Assembly: GCA_963758555.1 (NCBI GenBank)
Contig: CAVWVW010000003.1
Span: 620,001-684,000, forward strand
Length of the DNA stretch: 64,000 bases
From: CAIUMH01 sp963758555
GTDB lineage: Bacteria > Actinomycetota > Acidimicrobiia > Acidimicrobiales > RAAP-2
Reading direction: 5' to 3'
A model generated the notes under the pieces. It was not told the origin of the DNA and did not search any database. It was given only the letters and a program-made list of their open reading frames with translations. Each line of letters begins with the position of its first letter. The stretch's first letter is position 1. Made by a program: the position numbers and the translations under genes. Below are positions 18,304 to 28,878 of the stretch, piece after piece.

Positions 18304-19446
18304 TTAAGCGACGGAGACCAGGGTGCCGATCGGCGTGTGCGGGAAGACCACCGCCGCGTTGGCGTAGGGCATCTCGACGCAGCCCAAGCTCTGCGGGGTG
18401 CCGTAGCTTGAGCGGATGAAGCCGTGGAGCGCATCGCCGCCGTTGAAGTAGCTCACCCAGGGGATGCCGGTGTCGTGATAGGGCGTGCCATCAGGATTGG
18501 TGCCCGACATCGTCGTCGTGGTGTAGCGGGCGTAGACGGGATAGGTGCCGTCAGTGGTGTCTTGTCCGGGGATCCCCGTGTTCACCGCTGTGGTGTAGAT
18601 CACCTGGCCATCAGAGTAGAGCGTCAGGCTCTCCGGCAGGCTCTTCGACACGTTCACGTAGGTGTAGGGATCCGGATCCGTCGTGCCGGCGGCGCGATCG
18701 GCCAAGAGTGCCGAGTCGAAGGCGGCGGTGATGTCACCATCGGTCTGCATGTGGTGCACGTCTTGGAACCGCATGATCGCTCCGCGGGTCACCACGTTGT
18801 CGACACCGGGCTCCCAGAGCGACATGAGAGAGGCAGGCAAGGTGGACCATCGGGGAACGAAGCTGCCCGTCTCGTCGCTCGTCAGCGGACCGGTGAGGGA
18901 GCTCGGTGTCGTGGGGTTGAACGTGACTGGCAGGTAGCCCTCTTCGGCCAAGAGCTGCTGGACGCGCACCAAGGACAGCTGTGAGATCTGGAAGGTCGTC
19001 GACACGGTGCTGGCCAGGTGGGAGCCGGAGGATGACTTGATGCCCTGGCTTCCTCCAGGGATGGTCACGGTGATGGACTGTCCTGGCTGAAAGGGTGACT
19101 GCTGGACGAACTCCAACGTCGAGCTCGAGAGTCGCTCCCAGGAGCCGGCCACGCTCGGGGTGATGACGGGAGCGGGCTCGTCGAGGCGATCGAGTCAGTC
19201 AAGGCCACCCGGATCGACGCATCGGAGGCCACCGTGGCGTTGTCGGAGGGTGTGGCGGCGAGCACGGCGAACGTGGTCGCACCAGTGAGAGCCAGGCATC
19301 GCCGACGGGGCAGGTGCGCTCGGTCGAGTGACGAGCACGACGGCGGCACCGATGGCCACGCAGACGCACAGGCCCAGCACCGAGAAGATCACGGCCTTCT
19401 TGGACCAAGATCGCTTCGGCTTCGTGGCGGCGTGACGAGGTGCCAT
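18304..19446 (-). CDS. L,D-transpeptidase (YkuD) with membrane anchor (two or three frameshifts)
   Basis: The N-terminus MAPRHAATKPKRSW leads to a membrane helix (about nt 19340-19400), then an Ig-like region (FAVLAATPSDNATV), a segment typical of peptidoglycan-binding/Ig linkers, and a C-terminal YkuD domain with HGFIRSS and the SLGCVEM catalytic Cys motif near 18370-18400. Such enzymes form 3-3 peptidoglycan cross-links outside the membrane. The catalytic domain is in one uninterrupted frame (18304-19152); anchor and Ig parts lie in two other frames. Confidence 0.8.
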
Positions 19447-19471
19447 CGTACGAAAGCGTAGCAACGGCCGT

Positions 19472-21821
19472 TCAGACTCCTACGCCACCACCCATGCTCG
19501 GGAGGACTGCGCTGATCTGATCGATGACTTTGTCCAGCGCCTCTGCCTCGAGGATCTTCTTCCCGTCAGGCCCGCGCACGTAGAACGCATCGACCACCTC
19601 TTCGCCGATGGTGGCCACGCGTGCGGCCTCGACGTCGAGCCCGCACGAGAACAGGCAGGACGTGAGCTGATGGAGCAGCCCAACCTCATCGGTGGTGCGC
19701 ACCTCGATCACCGTCGAAGCCGCAGAGGCGTCGTTGTCGATCGTGATCGACGTGGTCACGGGATGCGCGGTCCACGCCCGCTTGGCGGCGGCATAGGCCT
19801 CGGAGCGACGGTCGAGCTCGGCGACGAGATCGAGCTGGCCGTTGAGCACCGCGAGCAGGTCGCTGCGAGAGCGCGTCGCCTCGGGCCAGCGACCGCTGGT
19901 GGGATCGACGCGTGAAGGTCTCGAGCGCGATGGAGCCGACGCTGCTGACGTTGGCGGTGTGGACGCTCAGGCCGTTGAGAGCCAGCGTGCCAGCCACGTC
20001 GGCGAGGAGCCCCGGACGGTCGGGGGCGGCGATGATCACGCTCGAGTCCTCGATCGTCACCTCGGGCTCACTGCTGATCTTGACGGCGTCGACGAGGTGG
20101 TCGTGCTCGTGGGAGTCCTCTGGTGCGCTCGGGGCGGTGCCCACTAAGGCGGCGTCGGTGCGTCGGACGAGCTCGCTCACGAGCTGCTCTTTCCAGTGAC
20201 CCCACGCCGCAGGTCCGGTGGCCAAGCTGTCGGCCTTGGTCAGCGCCCCGAGGAGATGCAGCGTCGTGCGGTTCTTGACGGCCTCGACCACGCGCTCGAT
20301 CGTCACGGGATCGGAGAGGTCCCGTCTCGTCGCCGTGTCGGCGAGCAGCAGGTGGTTGCGAACCAGCGACTGGAGGGTGCTGACGTCGGTGGCGTCAAAG
20401 CCCAGGCGAGGGTGCCATGGTGCCCAAGATCTCGATGCCGAGGTCGGTGTGATCGCCGGGGAGACCCCTTGCCGATGTCGTGGAAGAGAGCCCCGATGAC
20501 CAAGAGGTCCGGTCGATCGACGGTGTCGACCAGCTCTGAGGCGTTCGCCGCGGTCTCGAGAAGATGGCGATCGACGGTGAAGCGGTGATAGGCGTTTCGC
20601 TGGTGGTGGTGGCGGACGTGCGCCCACTCAGGGAGGAGGCGGCTGACGACGCCGACGTGATCGAGGCTCTCGAACGCCGGGATGAAGTTCGGTCCCGCCA
20701 AGAGGAACCTGACGAGCGAGGCGAGCATCTCGGGAGGCCACGTGCCCTCGGGCATCTTCGCTTGATCAGCGAGTCGATGAGCCGTGCCGAGGTTGATGGG
20801 CAGGTCGTGCTCGGCGGCCACCGGCGCCAACTCGCCACGCCAACGAAGGATCGGTGGTCACCTCGGCGGCGGGCGTGAGGCTGACCTCGCCTCCTCCGAC
20901 GACGATGCCGGGCTCCACCTCAAGGGGAGCCGTCGGGCGCCTCGTCGTGCAGGGTGCTGCCGGGCGCCCACAGCGGTCGTCGGCGCCAGGTCTCGTCGCT
21001 CAGGCGAGCGATCGAGCGACCGGCCTCTGAGACGGCACGACAGAGATCGTCAGCGTCGCTGTAGCTGAGCGCGTCAGCGATGGCGTCTTGCTCTTGGAGC
21101 AGCATCGTGTCGAGCGCTCGACGCGTGTTGCGGTGCAGCTCGACGCGGGCGGTCGTCAGCGTGGCCGCCGCGCTCTTGATGATCTCGAGGTCGACCAGGT
21201 CGCTGAGCCGAGGCGCGCACGAGGGAAGAGCACGAAGCACCGCCACGTCTCGAAGGCCGCCGTGCGACTCCTTGAGGTTGGGCTCCAAGAGGAAGGCCAC
21301 GTCGCCTTCGCTCCGGTGGCGCTCCTCCATCTGCTCTTCAAGGGCCGGGAGGAAGTCCTGGGCGAGCTGGGTTCGCCAGAGGTGGCCCACCTTCTCGATC
21401 AGGGGCTCGGCGATGCGCGCGTCGCCCCACACCACGCGGGCGTCGAGCAGCCCAAGAGCGACTCGAAGGTCCTTCGATCGCAGCGGCGAGCACCTCTTTG
21501 GGTCGCCGAACGGCGTGGTCGACGTGGACGCCCTGGTCCCAGATCGGGTACCAGAGCGCGTCAGCGATCTTGGCGATGTCTCGGCGACCGTCGTAGAGCA
21601 GCAGGAGATCGAGGTCGGAGTACGGGACAGAGATCGTGGCGTCCATAGCCCCCGATGGCGAGGAGGGCCACCTTTCGACTCGACGAGCCCGTGGCCTCGT
21701 CGGCGAGCGCCGCCAGCCAGTCGTCGGTGAGGTCAGAGAGCGTCCGACAGAAGGCCTCTCCTTGCAGGGAGCGGTCTTCCATGAGCGCCTCGCGCTGCGC
21801 CTTGAGCGAGATCGTCGCCAT
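19472..21821 (-). CDS. glnD: [Protein-PII] uridylyltransferase GlnD (about seven +1 frameshifts)
   Basis: The reconstructed length of about 780 aa fits the family. In order: nucleotidyltransferase motif GGYGR and SDLDLLLLYD near 21600-21700, a helical segment (FLLEPNLKESHGGLRD), an HD phosphohydrolase site (LFHDIGKG near 20470), then two ACT domains (IAAPDRPGLLADVAGTL, and RTTDEVGLLHQLT). These modify PII in nitrogen control. Every switch moves to the +1 frame, and no conserved motif is lost. No glnB or amtB lies beside it in the window. Confidence 0.85.
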
Positions 21822-21879
21822 CTGGGGACCGTACCATCGACCTCAGAGGCCAGAATGATGGGCAGAGGAGGTCACGGCG

Positions 21880-22077
21880 ATGCCGGATGAAGGCGAAGGG
21901 CGGGGGAGCACGATCGAGATCCTTGCGGTCGTCGTCATCGCTGTCTTCGCCATCACGATCCTCTTCGGGCTCTTCAGCGCCATCACCGGTGCGATCTGGT
22001 GGGCGATCAAGCTCGCAGTCCTCATCGCGGTGCTCTTCTTCGCCATCCGCTGGGCGCTGCGCCGCTCGCTTCGATGA
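21880..22077 (+). CDS. Small two-helix membrane protein
   Basis: 65 aa. A short acidic N-terminus is followed by two hydrophobic segments (about residues 13-35 and 39-58) and a basic tail RRSLR. A strong AGAGGAGG ribosome site lies 8 bases before the ATG, which argues for a real gene. It is divergent from glnD. No family was recognised. Confidence 0.65.
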   Translation: MPDEGEGRGSTIEILAVVVIAVFAITILFGLFSAITGAIWWAIKLAVLIAVLFFAIRWALRRSLR

Positions 22078-22120
22078 CTCCGAGACGCTCGCTGCCTGAC
22101 GACTAAGGTCGGTCCCTTGC

Positions 22121-22192
22121 GGCGACGTGGCCGAGTGGTTTAGGCAGGGGCCTGCAAAGCCCCGTACCCGGGTTCGAATCCCGGCGTCGCCT
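22121..22192 (+). tRNA. tRNA-Cys (GCA)
   Basis: Full cloverleaf: acceptor GGCGACG/CGTCGCC, anticodon loop CTGCAAA with anticodon GCA, and T-arm GGTTCGAAT. Discriminator T. CCA is not encoded. Confidence 0.96.
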
Positions 22193-22316
22193 CTGGTGAA
22201 CCTTGAGGTCAACAAGAGTATTTCTGGCGCACCGAGGCCGGCACCTGAATCCCTCGTCATCGCTGACGAGGTGCTAGCACTGTCGACCATGCAAGTGACG
22301 TGCGGAGCCGAGGCCG

Positions 22317-23125
22317 ATGACGCCCGCAGCGCCGCGGCTACGGCAGGGCCGTCTCGAGCCCAATATCGCCGCCGCCAGCTCTTCGTAGGCTCAGCGTGCT
22401 CGTCATCGTCTTCTTGTTCGTTGGCGCGGCCGTCGAGCTTGGAGCAAAGCACTCGAGCTCGACGACCACCACTAGACCCTCGACGGCGCCCGACCACCAC
22501 GACGACGATTCCGCCTGCGACGACCACGACCACTGATCCCGGGCTGCTCCCGCAGACGAGCGCCCAGCCGCCGAGCGATGACCAATCGCTCAGCGCGAGG
22601 CTGTCGCCGCTCTTCTCGGCGATCACCACGGACAGCTCGACCGAAGCTCAGACGGTCTTCTTCCCTGAGTCTGCCTATCTCCCCACCAAGCAGGGGCAGA
22701 TCCCCGATCCGAGCTCGGACTACCAATCGCGCTTGATCGGCTTCTTGAACCTCGATCTGGCCGCCTATCATCAGTCGTTGGGTCCCTCGCCGACGTCAGC
22801 GACCTTCGTCGGGGTGCTGGCTGATCCGACCATGGCCCAGTGGATCCCGCCGGGCACCTGTGAGAACTCGATCGGCTACTGGCACCTGCCGAACGTTCGC
22901 CTGGTCTACAAGGTCAACGGGATGACGTCCTCGTTCGCCGTGGCGTCGCTCATCTCATGGCGAGGGGTCTGGTACGTGGTCCACCTCGGGCCCAACCCGC
23001 GAACCACAGACGTCGGGACCGTAGCGCTCCCTTCTTCGGGCCCCGGCAGCGCCTGGGCCGGGCGGGGGTTGCTGAGGACGGCTCAGCCCACAGGGGAGAG
23101 CAGGTCGCCGTTCGCCTCGATGTGA
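22317..23125 (+). CDS. Membrane-anchored or secreted protein, unrecognised (two +1 frameshifts)
   Basis: ATG at 22317 gives MTPAAPRLRQGRLEPN. One base surplus near 22380 brings in a membrane helix (LSVLVIVFLFVGAAVELG), and another near 22500 brings in a Thr-rich linker (TTTTTIPPATTTTTD). A globular extracytoplasmic region of about 200 residues follows with conserved-looking segments (CENSIGYWHLPN, ISWRGVWYVVHLGP). No family was recognised. It is convergent with the capA gene and overlaps its 3' end. Confidence 0.6.
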
Positions 23126-24270
23126 GCGGCACCGATGCCGAAGTCTTGCGTGGAGAGCTGGTTGACGAAGCTGGCCGCCTGTCCAGAGCTGTCGACCGAT
23201 GGCTCGGCATCTCCGGAGAGGACCAGCGAGGTGACGTGCGCGCTCTGGAACACACCGGTACCCGACAGGGTCACGTGCAAGATCATCGACAGATCGAGAT
23301 CGCCCGAGGTCGCGAAGTTCTGGTAGCCGGCGAAGTTCCCGAGGCTGTAGGCGATCAGCGAGCCCTTGTACCACTGCATGCCGCGCAGGACGTGGGGACC
23401 GCTCGCCACCACCAGGTTGGCGCCGTCATCGATCGCTGCATGAGCGAAGGCCTCTGCGTTCCCGCGGTCCTCACCGAGGTAGTCCTCCTCGGCGCCCGTG
23501 ACGTGGTCGGCATCTGAGCCTTCGGCTCCTGCGTGCATGTAGACGACCACGACGTTCGCTTCGCTCTTCGCTTGATCGATCAGTACCTTGGCGCCGGGCA
23601 GGTCGAGCAGGTTGTTGGTGGTCGGATAGGGCGCGAAGTCGACGAAGGCGATCTTGGTGGCGCCTTGGGTGGTGATGCCGATCTGGCCGGGCAGCCCCGC
23701 TTGGACGATGCCGGCTCCCTGGAGGGACTTGGCTGGTCGAGGCCACCCCTTGCGCTCCGTAGTCGTGGCTGTGGTTGTTCGCGCTGTTCATCACCGTGAA
23801 CCCTGCCGCCTTGTACACGTCTTGGGCGTAGGAGGTCGGGTTGCGGAAGGCATAGCAATCCGTCGAGCCCGCTCCACACTTCGAGTCGTCTCCCGAGTCC
23901 GTCAAGGTGCCCTCGAGGTTGCCGAACACCGTCGGTGCGGCCAACGAGGCGACGACCGGTTGGAGGTACGTCGTCGGGCTCGGGGGGCAGGTCGGGGGTG
24001 TTCCCGAGCATCGTGTCGCCGACGAAGGACATCGTCACGGCCTGAGCAGGCTTGGCGGTCGTGGTCGTCGCGTGGAGGGGTGGAGGTGGTGGTCGTCGCG
24101 GCTTGCTGCTTTCCTGAGCCACCGACGAGAGCGACGACGCCGAAGGCGAGCAGGGCCACGACGACCACGAGCGTCAGCGCAGCGACGAGGCGACGCCGCT
24201 GGTAGGTCTGTGGCGAGGCGTGCCGGCCCCGGGGAGCCATCAGCGCGACCAGGGCGGCGAGTCGGCTCAT
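23083..24270 (-). CDS. CapA family metallophosphoesterase-like protein (three +1 frameshifts)
   Basis: Reconstructed membrane-anchored protein of about 395 aa: an N-terminal helix (near 24150-24200), a Thr-rich linker, then the CapA motifs GDTMLGN, NLEGTLTDS, NSANNHSHDYG, YMHAGAE and SGPHVLRG followed by AYSLGNF. CapA-type proteins take part in poly-gamma-glutamate or related surface polymer synthesis; the polymer here is unknown. The last frame (23083-23550 and upstream) carries the C-terminal half. It follows the phosphodiester glycosidase gene on the same strand. Confidence 0.8.
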
Positions 24271-24290
24271 CTCCACAGTCTGGCGCTCAG

Positions 24291-25386
24291 CTACCAAGGC
24301 TGCTGGACCACGCCAGGTGTGCGGATGTAGAGCGCGAAGAAGTCTTTGGTGCTCGAGTACAAGAAGCGGTTGCCGTATTGCTGATAGTTCACGACGTCGA
24401 GTGACGGGTTGGCGGCACCTGGTCCGCCGTAGGTCACGTAGATCGGCCACGCCGGGTTGATGTCGAGCTGCATGGCCCTCACCGCTCCCACCTGCACCAT
24501 CAGCTGAGCGAGGCTCTGGGCGGTCTGATCGGCGGCGGTCACGTAGATGAGGTTGCCGTGGGCATCGATCCCGAGTCCGGTGCGCGGCACCGCCGGACCG
24601 CCACCCAAGGTGATGCCCCATGCCGGACCGTTCGTCACCGAAGCAGTCGGCTGTGAGTTGTCGACCAGCATGCCGAGGTTCTGACGGGCCATGACGACGT
24701 TGGGCCCGGGCGTCGGCCCTCCTGACCAGTCGACGACGTCGACGGTGCCGTTGGTGTACGCCACGACCGTGGCGAGCCCGTTGATCATCGGGTCGTAGAG
24801 GGTGCCGTTGGTGTAGAAGCCCGCAGCAGCGTCTTCCTCATAGAAGCCCGAGTTGAACGCTGCGAGCAGGGTCCCGCGCGAGGAGGGAGGGATCTCCTCA
24901 GGACCTCGGTCGAAGCTGGTTGGTCCGGGACCCTCGTAGCCCGGGAAGAGTGCCAGCTGCGTCGACGAGGTTCGCATCCATGCCGCGAAGGCGACGATGG
25001 AGGGGTTGGACGCGTACGGGCGCCAATTCGTCGTCATCACCGATGGCCCCCCTGGGCTCCACGGATCTTGCGGTGGTCCACTGCCCCTCGCCTGCAGTGG
25101 CCGGTGTGATCGCAGGGACGATCGCCGGTGGCACGTAGGGCGGAGCGGTGGTCGTGGTCGTCGAGGCGTGGGTCGTGGTCGTCGCTACTGCGGAGGGAGA
25201 GCCCTTCGGGCTCTTGTGCGCGACCAAAACCGCCGCAACGATCACGACGAGGACGGCAAGGATGACCAGGGGGACGAGTCGTCGACGTCGCCGTCGACGC
25301 CGCTCGAGGTTGCGCTGCTCAAGGGCAAGACGACGTGCCGAACGGGTCTGTGTCTCCGGCGAGGGGAGATAGCCGGAGCTAGGCAC
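24291..25386 (-). CDS. Phosphodiester glycosidase (NAGPA) domain protein, membrane-anchored (one +1 frameshift)
   Basis: A basic Arg-rich N-terminus and membrane helix (LVPLVILAVLVVIVAAVLV) are followed by a Thr/Pro linker, then a domain with AAFNSGFY, a glycine-rich middle and MQLDINPAW, typical of NAGPA-type phosphodiester glycosidases linked to exopolysaccharide. The GTG start at 25386 is chosen for spacing to the divergent exonuclease gene. The frame switch near 25050 joins the anchor and catalytic parts. Confidence 0.72.
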
Positions 25387-25432
25387 GGCACTGATCGTAT
25401 GGAGCCGTGCGTCTCGACTCAAGGATGGTCCG

Positions 25433-26234
25433 TTGAGCGCTCTTCTCACGCTGGCTCAGCCGGACGCGGTTCCGTCGAGTGACGAACACCTCCGTGGCAA
25501 ACTTCGCTCCGTGACCGCACCATGGCTTGACGGAGAGGTTCTGGCGTTCGACCTTGAGACGACGGGAGTCGACAAGTTCACCGACGTCCCGGTGTCGTTC
25601 GCTCTCGTGACCATGAAGGGCGGCGACGTCGTCGAGCAGCGCTACAGCCTCGTCGATCCTGGAAGAGCCATCCCGGAAGGCGCGTCGAAGATCCACGGCA
25701 TCTCTACCGAACGCGCTCGAGACGAGGGCATGGCCCTTGCTGACGCCGTCGAGGAGATCACCTCAGCGCTGGTTGCAGCATCGCAGCGAGAGGTGCCCGT
25801 CACCGGGTTCAACCTCAGCTACGACCTGACCATGATCGACTCGTGCAATCGGGCGCAGTTCAAGGCCGGGCTTCTTCAGCGGGGGTGGGCTGGCCCGGTG
25901 CTCGATCCTCTGGTGATCGATCGTGGGCTCGTCCGCTGGCGTGACACCAAGCGGACCTTGGGCGATCTCTGCGCGGCCTATGGGATCGTCAATGACGCTG
26001 CACACGACGCCCAGGGTGACGCCATCGCCTCAGCCAGGCTTCTCTACGCCATCGCCCGAGAGCACCCTGAGGTGGGCGACGTCGAGCTCAAGCTGCTCTA
26101 TCGAACAGGAGATCCTCTGGCACAAGCGCTGGATCGGGAGCTTCAACGACTACCTGATGCGCAAGGGCAGCAAGGGCGTCGATGATCGAGACTTCGAGTG
26201 GCCTATCCCCACGCCGCTCGAGACCCTCTTCTGA
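25433..26234 (+). CDS. DnaQ-like 3'-5' exonuclease (one +1 frameshift near 26105)
   Basis: RNase-H-fold exonuclease related to the epsilon subunit of DNA polymerase III. Exo I motif FDLETTG, Exo II region VTGFNLSYDLTMID and Exo III AAHDAQGDA are all present. The first frame ends at 26185 with unrelated residues. Skipping one base near 26105 gives the expected EILWHKRWIGSFNDYL tail, ending at 26234. The reconstructed length is about 266 aa. Confidence 0.85.
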
Positions 26235-26286
26235 TCGCCCGACGGGCCTCAGCAAGGGCGCCCGGTGCTACGATCTGACCCCCTAG

Positions 26287-26363
26287 GGGCCGTTGGCGCA
26301 GTCTGGTAGCGCACTTGCATGACACGCAAGGGGTCACAGGTTCAAGTCCTGTACGGCCCACCA
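26287..26363 (+). tRNA. tRNA-Val (GAC)
   Basis: Acceptor GGGCCGT/ACGGCCC, anticodon stem CTTGC/GCAAG with loop ATGACAC giving anticodon GAC, T-arm AGGTTCAAGTCCT, discriminator A and encoded CCA (26361-26363). Its 3' 45 bases are repeated at 36731-36775, marking the integration site of the element that follows. Confidence 0.95.
26319..26363 (+). repeat. Left attachment repeat (attL, within tRNA-Val)
   Basis: 45 bp running from the anticodon loop to the encoded CCA. It is identical to 36731-36775; flanking bases differ on both sides. Confidence 0.9.
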
Positions 26364-27389
26364 TCTCTGACCTGGGAAGTTCTTGACTGACACTTTCAGG
26401 AAGATCCCCGTATTAGCCTTGGGGGCCATTTGGTGAGCCATTTCCTTCGCGGATAGGGATCCACGGCGCCTCGGTCCAAGATCCGACTCACTAGAAAAGA
26501 GCGGTTCTCCGGTCTCATTGAGATGCCTTCGCTTGGCTTCCAGAACTTGGAGCAGAGAGAAATGCCCCTCCAGGACGCTGTAGAGGTCGGCTCCATCCAT
26601 GAAGATGATTCCGGTACCGCAATTCGTATGAGCACTGATGGCTGGCTCTGAGAAACCCGAAACTGCCAGGAAAAGCCCGAGCGTGCTTTTGCCCCTACAC
26701 GCTACCTTCTGGGCCAGTATGTCAACGTAGGCGCAGGCGGCTGGATCTTTCTTCCACTTGGCCTCCATGATGTAGTCATCTGTGTGGAAGGTGAATGCCC
26801 CATCAATTTGCTCCTCAGTGATCGAGAAGCTCTGGCGTCGATTCAGGTCGAATAGTTTGGAAGAGCCGATTGAGCAATGCCTCGAAATCCTTCCCCCGTT
26901 TGTGATGATCTGGCGGAGTCTGCAAAACAATGAAAAAATAGCCGAAGTTCAACAAGGATTCCGCCATGGATCGGGCACACGACTGGCTCTTTTCCTCTGT
27001 TTCTCTGTCCGCACGAAGGCGCTCCTGGGCATCAGCCAACTCGCCGTACTGACCGACCCACTCCCGAAGCGCTCAAGGCGGCAACTGCGCTAGCGACCAG
27101 TTGCTCTCCGTCAACTTGTTGTTCAATCGGAAAACGATCGATTTTTTCCACCTCACCCATGGGCGATCGAGGTTGTTTGGTAGAGGGTTTCAGTCGTTAC
27201 GAGTCTCATGACGGAATCTGAAACGGTCTCTCGCTTTCGTCCACTAAAAGGTAAGCCCAGCGACTCTGGCCTGTCACGTAGGTTTAGTTTGAGAAATCTC
27301 TCAAGAGGGGCCTTGTTCCAGAACACAACCGAGAGCGCTTCGATGAGTGCGTCGTACGCCCCTGCAGCAATCTTCTTGTGGCTTGTCAT
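26334..27389 (-). CDS. Mrr-like restriction endonuclease domain protein (three +1 frameshifts)
   Basis: Reconstructed protein of about 350 aa. The N-terminal helical part (MTSHKKIAAGAYDALIEALS) continues one frame over from about 27160, then another (QYGELADAQERLRADRETEE), then a PD-(D/E)xK nuclease core: KDFEALLNRLF, EEQIDGAFTF, YIMEAKW (the E-x-K site) and IIFMDGADLYSVLEG. This organisation matches type IV/Mrr-like restriction proteins found in defence regions. The 3' end reads into attL, so the last residues may be junction-derived. The gene upstream on the same strand may be its partner. Confidence 0.72.
26429..26443. repeat. Short end repeat (left copy)
   Basis: TTTGGTGAGCCATTT, about 66 bp inside attL. 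The 13-bp core TTGGTGAGCCATT recurs at 36601-36613 inside the right end. It is a candidate arm-type recombinase or Xis site. Confidence 0.4.
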
Positions 27390-27462
27390 CGGTCGTCCCG
27401 TTGTAGAGGTGAAGTAAGTACTCAGGTTTCCTTAGAGGGGCCAGTCTCCTGCATGGACCCCC

Positions 27463-27702
27463 TTGGGAAGGACTGAGTGTGAATTCTTGGTGAGTGAAGT
27501 CGCAAGTTTCGTCGCAGAGAAGTGTTCGACGGGTCTAGAAGAATTGGCGTCGATCCTTGATCCCAAGCGACAAGCCGGAAGGCATTCCGGTACTAATAAA
27601 GTCATCAGCCCACTTATTGAATCTGGCGGTTCCAACAAGGGCGGCTATCGGATGCTCGAGCCCGATGCGGTAGCTGACGTCAGGTACGTCAAGCGTTTGT
27701 GA
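27463..27702 (+). CDS. Hypothetical protein, doubtful
   Basis: 79 aa open frame (starting MGRTECEFLVSEVASF) between the two minus-strand genes. It overlaps the 3' end of the adjacent minus-strand gene by 58 bases. Codon pattern is plausible for the element, but there is no recognised domain and no clear ribosome site. It could be a fragment. Confidence 0.3.
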   Translation: MGRTECEFLVSEVASFVAEKCSTGLEELASILDPKRQAGRHSGTNKVISPLIESGGSNKGGYRMLEPDAVADVRYVKRL

Positions 27703-28510
27703 AAGAGAAATGCGTCGTCCTTTGACGTGGGTCCTTCAATGAAGGTCGACGAATCTTCGTAGTTGGCGCCGATCCTCAAACGATCAAGATAATCCAGAAT
27801 CGTGTAGGAGCGAATCCTTTGCTCACATGCCATCTTCTCGGATTTCTTGAGCAATGGCCTCGAGAATTTTGGTTCGATTCGTGGCCCTTCCCCAGCCGCT
27901 CGCCTTGTTGCTTCCTCTGTTTTCCATTGAGCGGCCCAACCGCTGACCCTCATCTCGTTTTACGTCTATGGATCTCTTTACGGCGTCGTCACGTCGTCTC
28001 TCAATGGTTTTAGTTGCGGGCTCCAGCACGTATCGCTCGTGCAACCCGACCACGTGCTGATATCGCCGTCGATAAATATCCAGATGGAAGATTTTTGAAT
28101 CCCTTGGATCCGATGCCAAATGACCATGGGGAAGGTTCAGTGATCGGTCAACCCAGAGATCTGCAAATCTCACCTGAGTTGCCGGATGTGTAGTTGGACG
28201 TGAATTCCCTTTCGCAACCGTCAGCGCCTGCGTTGCGTGATATCCGACGTAGTAAGCCTGAACGACTCCCCACACATTGGAAAGTCTGATCACTTCGTCA
28301 TAGTCCATGGCCAAGCGCCGGGAAGAGCTAGAAGAAGTTCAGTGCTCCATGCGTGACGAAGGCTCTTCTGGACCTGTGCATGGTCGATGGCTCGAGGAAC
28401 CTTGTCGCTCCCTGAGTAACTCGACAGATGCCCGTGCGGCAAGATCTGACAGACCTGTGTTATTCGACCGAAGCCCGCTTTTCTCGCAAGCCAGCAGAAC
28501 GCGTGAACAT
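27645..28510 (-). CDS. Predicted helical (HEPN-like?) protein upstream of the nuclease (several frameshifts)
   Basis: Reconstructed as about 288 aa starting MFTRSAGLREKR (ATG at 28510). Legible segments: GLSDLAARASVELLRERQ, QKSLRHAWSTELLLALPGAWP, MDYDEVIRLSNVWGVVQAYYVGYHATQAL, and a late ILDYLDRLRIGANYEDSSTF. The all-helical look and the YxxYH stretch resemble HEPN-fold or nucleotidyltransferase-partner proteins, but I cannot name the family. The main frame covers 27823-28314; the C-terminus is one frame over. It lies on the same strand 255 bases upstream of the nuclease gene. Confidence 0.5.
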
Positions 28511-28569
28511 ATTGAAGGTGGGATCGAAATCGACCTTCTGCTTCCTGATCTACGAAGTCGATCTTCTAT

Positions 28570-28878
28570 ATGAACTCAGAAAGCATTGAGAGGGCGATCC
28601 GACGCACCCTTATGAGTGGGACGGTAGCTTCGGTCCCGCTGAATCAAGAAGATTTAGAATGCGCCCCATTGGATGAACTGCATCAGTCACAACAGGAGAC
28701 AGGCGGTGTCGGTACACAGCAGAAGTCATCGAGTGTCAGCGTGTCCCATTGCGTCAGCTACACGATCAAGAGGACAGAGTTGATAGGTGTTCGGCCGGGT
28801 AGTCACGTTGACTCTCCTTCTTGGACAGCGGATTCACCCGGTCTGGACAGTTCTGGCTCTGTGTCCAGACCGGATTGA
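28570..28878 (+). CDS. Hypothetical protein, doubtful
   Basis: 102 aa open frame starting MNSESIERAIRRTLMSG. It is convergent with and overlaps the 3' end of the AAA ATPase by 76 bases. Ser/Gln-rich, with no domain recognised. The first 50 residues could be real coding; the tail lies antisense to the ATPase. Confidence 0.28.
   Translation: MNSESIERAIRRTLMSGTVASVPLNQEDLECAPLDELHQSQQETGGVGTQQKSSSVSVSHCVSYTIKRTELIGVRPGSHVDSPSWTADSPGLDSSGSVSRPD

Noticed and set aside
22127..22316. Coding start inside tRNA-Cys for the downstream protein
   Set aside because: Begins within the tRNA; a later ATG at 22317 with two +1 shifts gives a sensible anchored protein.
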